A DNA stretch of 64,000 bases from Purpureocillium takamizusanense (lineage: Eukaryota; Ascomycota; Sordariomycetes; Hypocreales; Ophiocordycipitaceae), in assembly GCF_022605165.1 (NCBI RefSeq), contig NC_063070.1, forward strand, positions 2,418,001 to 2,482,000, written 5' to 3'. The translations under genes were made by a program, and so were the position numbers. Every line of letters starts with the position of its first letter. The stretch's first letter is position 1. The notes below the pieces were generated by a model. That model was not told where the DNA came from. It ran no database searches and was given only the letters and a program-made list of their open reading frames with translations. Positions 49,714 to 60,969 of the stretch are shown in pieces.

Positions 49714-51032
49714 CCCTGGTCAATCCTACCGACCAAGCACGGGCAGACAACGAGACACAGCGTCCGCTGAGCAAGTCCTCCGTGACCGTATCTATCCGCG
49801 TTTGGGATTGTGAACGTCAGTCTGGCATCAAGTGATGCCGCTGTGAGACAATACCGAGTCTGGGCGGAGTCCACGTCTTGCTGTGCCATCAGCATCTCGA
49901 CAACGTGCGCAACGAGTCCGGGGCTTTGTCGATAGTTGTTGGCCCAATTCCCATCACACCCACCCATCATAGTTGCATGATGCTCGAGACATTCCCGCCG
50001 ATCAGCCACCGAGAACTGCCAACCCCCCACTGCAGCCTGCTACCAAACCGCCTTGCACGCCTGCCATCACGCCCAGCCAGCAAGGTTTTCTCAAGGCTTG
50101 GCCTCCAACCCCCCCTTTCTCGTACTTGTGAGGCCGTTGTCAGTAGCAACAGGGCCCCGGAGACCGCGCACATCATGGCAACGTATCACCGCCGCCGACC
50201 TCATAGCCGAAGCAGGCAGAACAAGGTTCATTGCGGCCAGAAGTCAAAGACCCTCCAGCCCTCACGGAGCGGACCGACCGAACGGATGCCGTTAAGGTCT
50301 TGGAAAGCTTTTGATAAGCCCTCGTCCTGTGCGAAGCAGCTTACGCGAGGACCCAGAAGTGCGGCCCAAGGTGAGATCCATCGATGGACGGGTGCGCCAT
50401 TTGGCGAGGATCGAGAGTTGAGCCTGCCCCGTGTCCGTCTGATTTGGTCCGGTGCAGGTCCTACCTCGACTTGCTTGACATCAGAGATACTACCCAACCA
50501 TCCAACCTCCCCGATGTGGACCGACGGCCCTCTCCTGGAGCCCATCCTGACGGGAGGGAGTGGGCCGGCGCTACGCCTCTGCGGCCGTAACCAGGTGTGA
50601 TTGTCGCCCAGATCTGTTGGATCGAGGAGGAGGCGAGACCTATTCTGGCCTCCGCCGGCCAAGGGCCCTCGCTCCATGAATATATGATCTCCCTCTCCCC
50701 ATCCCATCTCGCTCCCGCCGCACCTCCTACTTTGTCTCGTGTCACACCTCTCGCTTAGACACGTGCCTAGGTCAAGCCTTTCACGTGTTGCACTCGCTGC
50801 GTCTCAGACCGATTGCTCGTTCCTTCTATCGCTGGTAACGACAATCAGCCCATCGCTCAACCGCATCACTCTCGCCCGGTCGCTCACTCGTTGACGAAGT
50901 TTCTGTTCATCTCAGAATCGTGAAATAGGTAAGAACGGCCTCTCCGCAGACTACCGTCGATTCGTTCCTGGGCTCCCCTGCTCCACGATGCGCCACGCCC
51001 GTATAAGCCACTGACGCAATTACAGAGCCATA

Positions 51033-52191
51033 ATGAAGTGGACTCCTCTGGCTTTCCTTGGCCTCGCGGCCACGGCGTACGCCGATGGTGCCGCCGTCAC
51101 CGGCATTATCAAGCCTGATGGCAGTGCGCCCGCCGGCTGCAGCCCGTCGCGCGATGGCAAGTTCCAGGTCACCGTTTACTCGCTGGGCAAGCGTAGCGTC
51201 ATCGAGGTGGGTTGCCATTTCTACGCATTGAACCGTAACCTTATACGTGCAGCAGTGCGGCTAACGCTAAATGCAGAAGCGCAACACGTGCGACAGCGAG
51301 AAGACTCTTGTCATGACGCTCCAGAATGGTGTCCTCAAGGATGCCAAGGACCGCACGGGCTACATCGCCTCGAATTACCAGTTTCAGTTCGATGGCCCTC
51401 CTCAAGCTGGTGCCATCTACACCGCTGGCTTCTCAGCTTGCAGCAACGGCTCTTTGGCGCTTGGCTCCTCCACCGTCTTCTACCGTTGCCTCTCCGGCAG
51501 CTTCTACAACCTTTACGACCGCCACTGGGCGGCTCAGTGCGAGCCCATTGAGATTGCCGTCCTGCCTTGCGACGGAAGCGCAGGTGGCAACCCTGGCAAC
51601 AACAACCCTGGCAACGGTGGCCACACCACCGTCGGCACCAGCATGCAGGCCACCACCATCGTGACCGTCCTGTCCGACGGTCAGCCCCAGGTTGTTCCCA
51701 CGACAATCCCCATCCCCATGTGCCAGATCGGCGACGGCCAAGTCCAAGTTCACACCACTCCTTGCGCCTCTGCTCCTGTCGTCACCCAAATCTCGGACGG
51801 CCAGCCTCAGGGTCCTACCAACACTGTCGCTCCCCCGCCCCCCGTTTCTCAGATCTCCGACGGACAGCCTCAGGTGCCCTCGAACGCTCCCCCACCCCCT
51901 CCCGTCTCTCAGATCTCGGACGGCCAGCCCCAGGCTCCCACTCACACCGCCGCGCCGCCCCCCCCCGTGTCCCAGATCTCCGATGGCCAGCCCCAGGCTC
52001 CCACGAACACTGCTCAGCCGCCTCCCGTCACCCAGATCTCGGACGGCCAGCCTCAGGCTCCCACGTCGAACGGCTCGGTCCGGCCGCCTCCGGCGACGAC
52101 CAGCGCCGTCCCCGTTCCTACGGCCGCTGCCAACCTCGCTAGCGCGCCCGCCCTCCTTCTGGCTGCCTTTGGCGCTGCCCTGGCTCTCTAA
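51033..52191 (+). CDS. PIR-repeat, GPI-anchored cell-wall protein
   Basis: Two exons: 51033-51206 and 51277-52191, giving 362 aa. The 70-nt phase-0 intron has donor GTGGGT and acceptor TGCAG. A signal peptide (MKWTPLAFLGLAATAYA) is followed by a Cys-containing domain (about 20-175, with C36, CDSEKTL, ACSNGS and YRCLSG) resembling the globular domain of fungal wall proteins. A repeat region follows in which QISDGQPQ occurs five times, plus QIGDGQVQ and a VLSDGQPQ variant; these match the PIR motif whose Gln forms an alkali-labile ester to beta-1,3-glucan. Repeats are separated by Pro-rich linkers (APPPPVS). The C-terminus is a hydrophobic tail (LASAPALLLAAFGAALAL) typical of a GPI attachment signal. 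It is therefore predicted to be attached to the wall in two ways. Confidence 0.85.
51667..52062 (+). repeat. Coding tandem repeats (PIR units)
   Basis: Seven GxGQxQ/SDGQPQ units encoded in register. The last five are spaced about 57-66 bp apart, with highly similar DNA (TCGGACGGCCAGCC-type cores). Such a tract is prone to copy-number change. Confidence 0.8.
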
Positions 52192-52650
52192 GCGAGCGGG
52201 GATAGATGCGGTGTTATCAGTAGAAAGACGCATTACGCCATGTTTTATGGAATATCGGTGTAACAGCACGGTGTAATTGGATGTGCTCGTTGTCGAGCTT
52301 CGGTAATGCATGCATGCAATGAACTGATGGATGTAATGAATGGGACGGACGGATAAGGTATCAGGGATGTAGTGATAATTTTGTCACATAGTATAGGTAC
52401 TTATGGCTCATGGCCAACATGAGATTTAAATTGGAACCAGATGAAAAATCTATTGGTAGAAGTTAGTAGAAGTTATCGCAAAGTGGTCCTTTGTCGCAGA
52501 CATCTATTGTACGAAGTCATCTTCTCTCAAGATGTTGCAGGCGCGGGCTTCTAACCTAGCCGCAATGATGACGTAAGCGACAGGGATAGCTTCGAATGTT
52601 TGAACCACAAGTTCGGACTGGCAACTTCCACCACACACACTCCTACCACC
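52192..52650. other. Intergenic, includes a TGACGTAA site
   Basis: 459 bp between the PIR gene and the zinc-finger gene. It contains a CRE/AP-1-like TGACGTAA at about 52569-52576, 75 bp before the next start codon, and a GTACGAAGT motif at 52509-52517. No gene is supported. Confidence 0.55.
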
Positions 52651-53589
52651 ATGTCCGAACACTGGAAGTCCACGCCCAGATACTGGTGCAAGCACTGCGC
52701 CTGCTACGTTCGCGACACGAAGCTCGAGCGGCAAAACCACGAAGCTACGGCCCGACACCAAGGCGCCGTGAAGCGCGCCCTGCGAGATCTCCACAGAAAT
52801 CACGAACGTGAGGAGCGCGACAAGGAGCGCGCCAGACAGGAAATCGCACGGCTAAATGGCGTTGTCGCGGGCACGAATTCCTCCTTCTCCTCCACGTCAA
52901 GAGGATATGCGGCAGGTAGCGGCAGCGGCAGCGCCGCAGCCGGAGCCGCGACCTTCAAGCCCACGAACCCAGCGGCCCTCGAAGCCGAGCGCAAGAAGCA
53001 GCGCGAACAACTAGCGGCCATGGGCGTCGCCATACCGAGTGAGCTTAGGACGGAAATGGCCATGGCTGGGGACTGGACGGTGACGAACACTCGAGTTGTC
53101 GCCGGCGGCACCGACGAGGACAAGAATAAAGTGGCCACAGGGGTGCGGAAGCGGGAAGTGCTCGACGAAGAAGAAGAGGAGCGCAGAACGAACGAGGAAC
53201 AGGTTCTCAAGAGCCTGTTCAAGAGACCAAGAAAGTGGGGAAGAGACACGCGCGCGGCGCCTGATGAAGAGGACAAGGAGCTGGATGCCCTTCTGAGCGG
53301 GTCACGTATAGCGCTCAAAGGGGAGGTCAAGCACGAGAGCGACGTGGTGAAGAAGGAGGAGAGTGTCGATGCACCGATGATTGCAGAACCATCTGATGCG
53401 GGCCAACAAGCAGTTTGCAATGTGAAGGAGGAACCAGACACTGCGTCAGCTGGTCTCGTGGACGAGGCGCCGCCGCTAGAGACGGAGGAGGGTGCCAACG
53501 CGGAAACTAAAGCAGAAGAGGATGGCGATGCGGGAGCGGCACCGGTCGTGTTCAAGAAGAGAAAGGCAAAAGGCTTGCGGACAAAGTAA
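52651..53589 (+). CDS. U1-type zinc-finger protein, WBP4/FBP21-like splicing factor
   Basis: Single exon, 312 aa. The ATG at 52651 (ACCACCATG) is followed directly by the conserved start MSEHWKSTPRYWCKHC. This is a matrin/U1-type C2H2 zinc finger (WCKHC, then H and H at about 31 and 37) running into a charged helix (about 45-75, AVKRALRDLHRNHEREER). This N-terminus matches WW-domain-binding protein 4 (FBP21), a component of the activated spliceosome. The two WW domains of the animal protein are absent; instead there is an acidic, Glu/Lys-rich disordered region and a C-terminal basic KKRKAKGLRTK that resembles the conserved tail of the family. A nuclear role in pre-mRNA splicing is inferred. 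Confidence 0.8.
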   Translation: MSEHWKSTPRYWCKHCACYVRDTKLERQNHEATARHQGAVKRALRDLHRNHEREERDKERARQEIARLNGVVAGTNSSFSSTSRGYAAGSGSGSAAAGAATFKPTNPAALEAERKKQREQLAAMGVAIPSELRTEMAMAGDWTVTNTRVVAGGTDEDKNKVATGVRKREVLDEEEEERRTNEEQVLKSLFKRPRKWGRDTRAAPDEEDKELDALLSGSRIALKGEVKHESDVVKKEESVDAPMIAEPSDAGQQAVCNVKEEPDTASAGLVDEAPPLETEEGANAETKAEEDGDAGAAPVVFKKRKAKGLRTK

Positions 53590-55610
53590 GCCATGTCATT
53601 CGGACCAAGCGGGCGGTTTTGAGCGAGGGAGTTGCACGGCTACATGTCAGAGATACCCCATATAGAAAAGCGACATGGGAGCCACCCGACCCGATTATTC
53701 TTGTACTTTGGTGGAAGCTGGCGTTTTGTTGTGGCACCGTTTAAGTCGACGAGTCAACGGATTGTTGTCTCGGAGACCTGTGACGCAGGCCGAACCCCGA
53801 GACCCCATGCCCCGGCAAGAACATCTGCAATGCCACGCCGCCATTAAGTTCAATGAGTTTCGTATATTCAGTTCGGCACGCGTATGGCTACGATAGGACT
53901 AGCCTTTGCGGACTGCTTCGTATCGTCAGCTTGCGTCGTAAGAAATTTGAAAGTAAAGGGCTTGTTAATGATAGGGTCTCGTGTGGTGCCGAAGCTAAAC
54001 GCTAACATCTACCTTGGCAATTTGGTACATTTATAACGCACTAGGCCTTGTTATACCTTTAACCTCTTGTAACGAGGAGCAGATGACTGCTATCAGAAGA
54101 CAGGATGGGAAATTTCGTCCTAATGTATGAATCTTAATGTGTTTGCATCTACTAGTCGAACTTAGGTCTATCTATGTATTTCCTCATTATGAGCTCGAAA
54201 TGTCGTATAGAGGAGTGACGGAAGTGTAAAATGTTTGGTCAAAGCTGCCCGGCCGACTGAGACTTGGCCTTAACAGGCTTCCGAGCAGGAGCTCGCATAC
54301 TTGTGATGAAGGGTCAACAGACTTCCACGCTCTTGCTGGCAATCTCGGGGCTAAATCGGATTGAGAAACAGGATTAAATGCGCCAAGTGGACTGCCCCTC
54401 TTCGACCTAGACGGAGAGCACCCAAGCTTCTTCTCAGCCTTTTAACCGACGACCTCAACTCATTCGGAGGCCAGTGCAGGAAAGCCCGCATCCCGTAGAC
54501 TCATCGGAAGTGCCTGGCGGCACTTCCGACATCCCCCCTTGCGCAGCGTTATGCGCAGCAACAAGAACGCACAAAAATGCAAATAGTAGACAGATTCCAA
54601 AGCGGCTTACGCCAAGGGCCAACGCCTCACTGCACTCGATAGGTATAGCTGGGTTCTCGAGCGGTGCGGCTTGCTTCCCTAACTCCGGAGCTGTTTGCAC
54701 CAGGCGCGAGTTCCAGAGCGAAAATCCCACCAACTGGCTGTTCCGATAGATTCAATGCTGACGCAGGGCTGTCGATGTTGCGGGCGGTCCAAGGGGGGGC
54801 GGGGGCGGGCAAGCGGGGTAGCCGTGCGGCGTTTCCCATCAATGGGGAGGGCAGCGGGCTCCACGGACCTTCCAGGCGCCCGTGGAGGTGCCGGGAGGCG
54901 CGGGGCCGACGTAAGGTACCGAGACAGCGGCCCAGGCCGATTGATGACAATTCTCAACAACCGTGCGACGGCCGACTGACCCTTGCCGAAAAACTGAATC
55001 AGCGACGGTGAAAATACAGGGACAACAGTTTGATATGCGTATCAGTTTTGAACTATGCTATCACGGCGGCATGTCAATAAGTAGGCTGCAAGTTACTAAT
55101 GTGCTTTGGAGAGGCGACTTCTTCGTGCCGCGGATGATGGATCCTTGAATCCCCGCAGTAGAGGGGCTTTTCGGGCCCGAGAACGGCGGTTGCAGCGCGA
55201 GCCAGAGGACCGGCCGGCAGCAGCAGCAGTGCCGGAGCCGAAACTGACCAATACCTAGGTACCTCGTACCTTAGTATTTCGTAGACCAACGGCTTGTTCA
55301 TTTTCTACTCCGTACTCCGTAGTGTCGTTGGGGCTGCCGGGATTGGGCAATGACGACATGGTCCCCGAAACAGAGACCCCGCCGGCCCGCACGAAGTAGC
55401 GCAGCCTGAGATGAATTTGGTGGGATGCATTTATTACCACTGGCTTCGGTTGGCAATATTAAAACGTTGGTCGCCTGTCGTTCTTGTCTGTCGGAGCGCA
55501 AACGTTTCCGTAGCAAACTCGAGCTCCATCGACAACACATAAAGTACGCCACGATTGTGCTCATCACATTGGCAGCACCCAAGTCGTACATCACACTCTC
55601 ACCGAACACA
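53590..55610. other. Intergenic, no supported gene
   Basis: About 2 kb. AT-richer DNA at 53930-54250 follows the zinc-finger gene, then G/C-rich DNA near 54780-54900 with overlapping spurious frames. The dienelactone hydrolase promoter is at the right end, with TACTCCGTACTCCGTAG near 55309-55325. Confidence 0.55.
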
Positions 55611-55760
55611 ATGTCGTCCAATCCTCCTGGCTCGTGCTGCAGTGTCGGCACCCTCTTTGAGTGAGTCGCGAGATCTGTCCATCTATCACGGGGTAATATG
55701 GTCCAGTGGACGGTGCCGCGAAGGGCACCACGCCCACTGTCCACCCACGACCACGACCAC

Positions 55761-55791
<31 letters not shown>

Positions 55792-56653
55792 ATGGACTAG
55801 ACACGCGGGAACCCAGCATGCCGTTCTTTGGCGGGCACGCGCAGCTGACGAAGCACAAATCACAGGGGCACTCCCACCGGCCAGGACATCAAGATTGGCG
55901 ACAGCAAGCAAATCGACGCCTACGTCGCCAAGCCGCCCGAGGGCAAGGCGCGCAAGGGTGCAGGCATCCTGTACATCCCCGATGTCATCGGCATCTGGCA
56001 GAACAGCAAGCTCATGGCGGACAACTTTGCGGCCAGTGGCTACACGACGCTCATCATCGATCTCTTCAACGGCGATCCCGTGCCGCTCAACATCACGCCG
56101 CCCTTTGACTTTATGAAGTGGCTCAACGAGGGCTCCGACGGCAAGAACCCGCACACCACCGAGCAGGTCGACCCCATCATCGTGGCGGGCGTCAAGGCCC
56201 TGCGGGAGCTGGGCGTCGACAAAGTCGCTGCCGTGGGCTACTGCTTCGGCGCCAAGGTGCGTCCCTGAAACACCATGCAGCCGACCATTTTTGTTTTCCA
56301 CTCGCTCACCAGTAGACGCTCCGAACATTCAGTACGTCGTCCGCCACTACAAGAGCGGCATCGCCGCCGGCTTCCTTGCCCATCCGTCTTTCGTCACCGA
56401 AGAGGAGCTCGCTGCCATCGAGGGCCCGCTGTCCATCGCCGCCGCCGAGACTGACCACATCTTCCCGGCCGACAAGCGCCACAAGAGCGAGGAGATTCTG
56501 GCCAAGACGGGCAAGCCCTGGCAGATCAACCTGTATAGCGATGTCGAGCACGGCTTTGCCGTCCGCGGAAAGCTCGAGGTCCAGGCGCAAAAGTTTGCCA
56601 AGGAGCAGGCATTCCGGCAGGCCGTGACGTGGTTCGACACCTTCCTCGCGTGA
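55611..56653 (+). CDS. Dienelactone hydrolase family protein
   Basis: Three exons: 55611-55660, 55866-56256 and 56333-56653, giving 253 aa. Intron 1 is long (205 nt, phase 2, donor GTGAGT) and carries a CCG microsatellite; intron 2 is phase 0 (donor GTGCGT). The first exon encodes only MSSNPPGSCCSVGTLF, the usual Cys-rich start of fungal family members, and the join restores TLFEGTPTGQDIKI. The alpha/beta-hydrolase catalytic triad is C143 in GYCFGAK, D188 in AETDHIF and H220 in VEHGFAVRG, all in the expected order. Bacterial relatives open dienelactone in chloroaromatic degradation; the fungal paralogues act on unknown, probably aromatic-derived or acetate-ester, substrates. The protein appears cytosolic. 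Confidence 0.9.
55763..55790 (+). repeat. (CCG)n microsatellite inside an intron
   Basis: About nine CCG units within the first intron of the dienelactone hydrolase gene. They generate misleading His/Arg/Pro-rich frames on both strands. Confidence 0.85.
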
Positions 56654-57214
56654 CTGCCCGCTGAGGACCGGGAGCGTATGTTGCCCAAGGTGTAGTGCGC
56701 ATTTTAAGATACCTTGCAGATTAAGTGGTAGTAGAAATCGGAGTGAACAATCTGGCTCGGCGTTGACGCGCCAGGGCCTGCCCTCAATTTCTTTAGTGAA
56801 CCACCCGAGATGGAGGAATTTCCATTTCGCAGGGGCGGCACGTCAAAGTCCAATGGACTCAAGTGCCTCAGGGCTGGCAGTTCCCGCTAGTAGCGGTAGG
56901 TGGCAGTAGTAAATCATAAGGTACTGGGTAGGTTGGAAGCGCTCCAGCTGCCACACGCGGTGAAACAGCGTCAGGGCCAGGGCCGCGAACCACCCCGCAC
57001 CCCCCTGTAAGCCACCCCGACCACCTGCCCCGGTGGCAGGGATCAGCCGCTGCTGCGCCGACCATGACCTCAACAGAAACCTGTCGTTTGCATCCGTCCG
57101 CCCTTGCTTGACGACAGAAGACGGCGTTCTTGGAAGCCCAACGATTGACACCGCGCGCTGCCCTCTCGACTTGCACTGCATCTACGAGGCCAGCATGGTC
57201 GAGAAAGCGCTGTG
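56654..57214. other. Intergenic spacer
   Basis: 561 bp between the dienelactone hydrolase and TAPT1-like genes, both on the plus strand. Presumed terminator, promoter and 5' leader; no gene is supported. Confidence 0.6.
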
Positions 57215-60200
57215 ATGGCACCCTCCGCGGACACCATCAATCTCCAGCATGGCTCGCCGGTCGACGACGACGAGCCCGTCAACGGCGGCATGAAAGCTGT
57301 CAACGGAGTCAACGGCGACGCACACGACCGCGCTCGTGGCCCCATGACTCCAGCTAATGGCTCGCACATGCGCCACAGCCCTGGCCGGGGGCGCTCGCAG
57401 TCGGCGGCTGAATCTGGGCCTGTGCGCGCCGACAAAGACCACAGACTCGACGACCGCTCTGAACACGTATACTCGACGCGCAAAAGAGGCGCCAGCGGCC
57501 CTGTCAAGAAGACGCTGAGCCACGATAATGTGCAAAGACTCTCCGCTGCCGAGATGCAGGAGCTCACGAGTTCCCCCGACTCGCTGCCCATCGCGCCGGC
57601 GCCGCAGCCACTCTCTGTCGAGCAACAAGATCTCGCCTCCCCGCACCTTGAGATGCGCCAAGACTGTCGCCAGTCCGCTCATCATCTATATACTGACGGC
57701 GATGCTCCGGCAAACGGGGGCGTGGTCGTCGAGCCGAGGGCGGGCAGGGGCTACTACTGGAAGTCCGATGATAGCTCCCGTCGGCCGCTCCATGCGCCAA
57801 GGACAGTGTCCACCCCGCCGACGACGAGGATCCAACCCGCAGACGGAACACCGTATACGACTTCGCCCAGGCGCTTCTCGTTCAATCCCGGTCCTCGACC
57901 GCCTCCCTTAAACCTGAACGGAGATGGGGCCAACGGCCTCCTCGCCGCCCGCATGCCGCCTCCAGCCATACAGTCCGCATCTCCCATACTCTCCAGCCAG
58001 CAGCAGCCACCCCCGGCACCCAGTTCTGCCCGAGGCTCGCGCCCGCCGTCGCCAATACCCGCAATGATACCCCTACCTCCTATGTCCCTACCGACTCATC
58101 TGCAACTCGAACTCGCAGCGCAGCGTCCGAGCCCCCTCTACATCCACCATTCCCATTCAAATGACATTCCCTACGAGTCGAGCTCCGACAAGTTTGAGCG
58201 TCTCAAGAACGTGTTGCTCTTACCCGCGTACCTAGAGCGGGCGCTGAACTTTGGAGCGCTCGCTTGTTTGGACGCCTGGCTATACACTTTCACGATCCTG
58301 CCCGTCAGATTCTTCATGGCGTTGGCAATACTGATCCGGTGGTGGGGCTACGTTGTTGGGAAGGAGACAACGTGGCTGTTTGGTTATGTTTGGTACGGCC
58401 TGGGCCGTCTGTGGCGGCGAGGACGCCACGAGCGGTCTCGCAGGCCGAGCAATGCCTCCGAACGTGATCGCTCACGGAGCAGAAGCCGGGTTAGGGAGCT
58501 GCACGTCGACAACGATTCGCAGGCTCCTGTTCCCCGCGAACGTTATCAGCATACCCGAAAAGAGCTGCACGTCGACGGTGCAGCCCCACCGCTCATATCC
58601 CCCGTGTCTGCCCGCGATCCGGGTCCCAGGACTGGTACCTTTCGCCATCGGAGGACGAAGTCGACGCCGTCGAGCTTGTCCGCCTTTCACAAAGCCGATC
58701 TGCTGCAGGGTGCAGTCATCATATGCAGTTCCCTGGCGCTGATGACGCTCGACGCCAGTCGCATGTACCACTTCATCCGCGCACAATCAGCAATCAAGCT
58801 GTACGTGATTTACAACATCCTTGAAGTCGGAGACAGGCTCCTGTCAGCTCTTGGACAGGACATACTCGAGTGCCTGTTCAGCTCGGAAACGCTCTCGCGG
58901 ACCTCGTCGGGTCGATCCAAGGTTTTGTTGCCGCTCGGCATGTTCCTGCTTGCCTTGCTATACAACTGCCTGCATTCGATTGCGCTCTACTACCAGGTCA
59001 TCACACTCAATGTGGCCGTGAACTCGTACTCCAACGCGCTTCTCACGCTGCTGCTATCCAACCAATTCGTCGAGATCAAAAGCACCGTCTTCAAGAGGTT
59101 CGAGAAGGACAACGTATTCCAGCTCACGTGCGCCGATATCGTGGAGCGTTTCCACCTCTGGATCATGCTCTTGATCATTGGCATGCGCAACGTCGTTGAG
59201 GTTGGTGGGCTGTCTGTGCCTGGGGCGGGACTGGATTCGACGTACGACGACGCCGGACCGGTACCACTGCACCCGCCGTCCATTCTTCCGCATAGCTTTA
59301 CGGTCCTGCCATCTTGGCTCATGTCGGGTGAGGTGCTGTCGCCGTTCTTGATCGTAGTGGGGAGTGAGATGCTCGTAGACAGCATCAAGCATGCCTACGT
59401 GACCAAGTTCAACAACATAAAACCGAAATTTTACAGTCGGACGCTTGACATCTTGTGCAAGGACTACTACACGAATGTAAGTATCATCGTTTCAGACTGC
59501 CCTGGCCCTTCTGACCAATACAGGCATTCGTGACTCCACAATTGACACGGCGTCTGGGACTGGCGGTCATACCGCTGTCATGCCTCTTCATCCGCGCCTC
59601 GATACAGACGTACCACATGTTTCTATCCACGCACATTCCAATGCCGCTGCCACAGTCTACGCAGACGTCTCTCACCGAAGAGTCAGCGACCCCTTCATCA
59701 CCCGCCATGATGGCCGCCCTCAACCGCTTCGACTCCCTCATCAGAGACTCGCTGGGGCGCGCCACGTACGGCTATCCGTATGGCTCGCCACTCAACTCGC
59801 GGTCCTGGTACGCCTGGACGTCAGACGACTTCATCGCGGCGCTTACCATGGTGGTGGTCTTCTTCATCGCGTTCCTCGTGCTGCTCATCCTGAAGCTGCT
59901 GCTCGGCATGCTGCTGCTCAAGTACGCACGCAACCGGTACGTCAAGATGAAGCACAAGGAGCAGCTCATCGCGCGCGGCGTCGCGGCGCCAGAGTCGTAC
60001 GATGCCCCCGGCCGGCGCGTTGGCGGCCGCGGCGACGTAGAGGTCACGGACGACAAGCAGCGCTGGATTCACGCCGACAAGTCGGAGGGCCTGCGTGGCG
60101 GAAAGGGCCCGGGCGGGAAGAGGGCTACTACGGGCGGGGGCAGCGGTGAGGACAGGGGCAAGAAGGCGGAAGAGGAGTTTCAGGGCGTATTTCGGTACGA

Positions 60201-60225
60201 AATGGTTGCGAAGCGCATTTGGTAG
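57215..60225 (+). CDS. TAPT1/EMP65 family multi-pass membrane protein
   Basis: Two exons: 57215-59476 and 59524-60225, giving 987 aa. The 47-nt phase-0 intron (donor GTAAGT, branch CTGAC, acceptor ACAG) joins DYYTN to AFVTPQL. The first 310 residues are disordered and rich in Pro/Ser/Arg. From about residue 325 the conserved Tapt1 domain begins (FERLKNVLLLPAYLER), with several transmembrane helices and the stretch VIYNILEVGDRLLSALGQDI followed by NALLTLLLSNQFVEIKSTVF. In yeast the orthologue Emp65 forms a complex with Slp1 in the ER that protects soluble proteins from degradation; in vertebrates TAPT1 is ciliary or ER-related. The C-terminus is Gly/Lys-rich and cytosolic. ATG 57215 was used; a GTG directly before it is not a likely start. 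Confidence 0.88.
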
Positions 60226-60969
60226 GCGTTTTTGTTATGGGGTTCTTTACTTTGACCTCTGCGGTGGCCTTGATAGAGCGGCGGGTCCTGCTGCATTCAT
60301 GTAACGGTAGCGTAGTGTACGGTAGTGTATCAGCACCCTTTTACGTCGACGGTTCTTTTCTTGCTCCCGGTGCTTGACTAGATAGATGTCGGCGAGCTAT
60401 CTAGGCAACGGCCGGGACGGGAAGGCGAACGACTCCTTACCAAGTAGATGTGCAATGTCATGGATGGAGGAGCATGTGGGGATGGACATGGAGGGTTGGA
60501 GGGCACCAGTGTCGGCCGTCGAGCTGCCATCGAACCGTCATCCATGTCGGCGTCAGCGCGGTTCGTGGACGACGAAGCTATCGCCGCTTAAGCCGAGCGC
60601 TGCTGCGCCCTCGATCTCGCCAACCGCTGTCTGGCCCGTCGGCGCCGTCCGCAGAATAAAGCACTTTAAGTTAGTCCCAAGTGCGGCATCAGGGAAGGCG
60701 GGAGAGGACGTCATCTGGCCCTGACCCTTTAAGGCGCGATGCTAGCGTTCTCGCTCATAGTATGATATCATGGCACTGTCACTTCACACGATCATTACAA
60801 AGTCGGTTGGTGGTGCGTCTCGTTCAACAGACAGTGATTCGCTTCTCTATTATAGCTTACTCATCCGAAGGTATCTCGTCTCACCCGCCGTGTATGTGTA
60901 GCTCATCATGTGTATTCGTGTCATCATGTCCTCATCGCTGCACATGGAGCAGCCCTCGCGTGAGGCTGC
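60226..60969. other. Intergenic between convergent genes
   Basis: About 740 bp between the 3' ends of the TAPT1-like gene and the importin gene. No gene is supported. Confidence 0.6.

Larger units (their letters stand above)
43891..51032. other. 7-kb gene-poor region
   Basis: No convincing conserved gene in about 7.1 kb, the longest such stretch in the window. Overlapping frames on both strands near 47826-48533 (up to 235 codons) lack ATG starts or domains. Local structures include a CCAGGTC/GACCTGG inverted repeat at 45844-45861, a GGGCTGCA tandem near 48890-48906 and a short secretory-type frame at 49483-49713. The last 400 bp are the promoter of the PIR wall-protein gene. It may contain decayed transposon DNA or non-coding RNA genes that I cannot recognise by eye. 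Confidence 0.5.

Noticed and set aside
55698..56116. Arg/His- and Pro-rich plus-strand frames over the dienelactone hydrolase start
   Set aside because: They arise from the CCG microsatellite in intron 1 and out-of-frame reading of exon 2.
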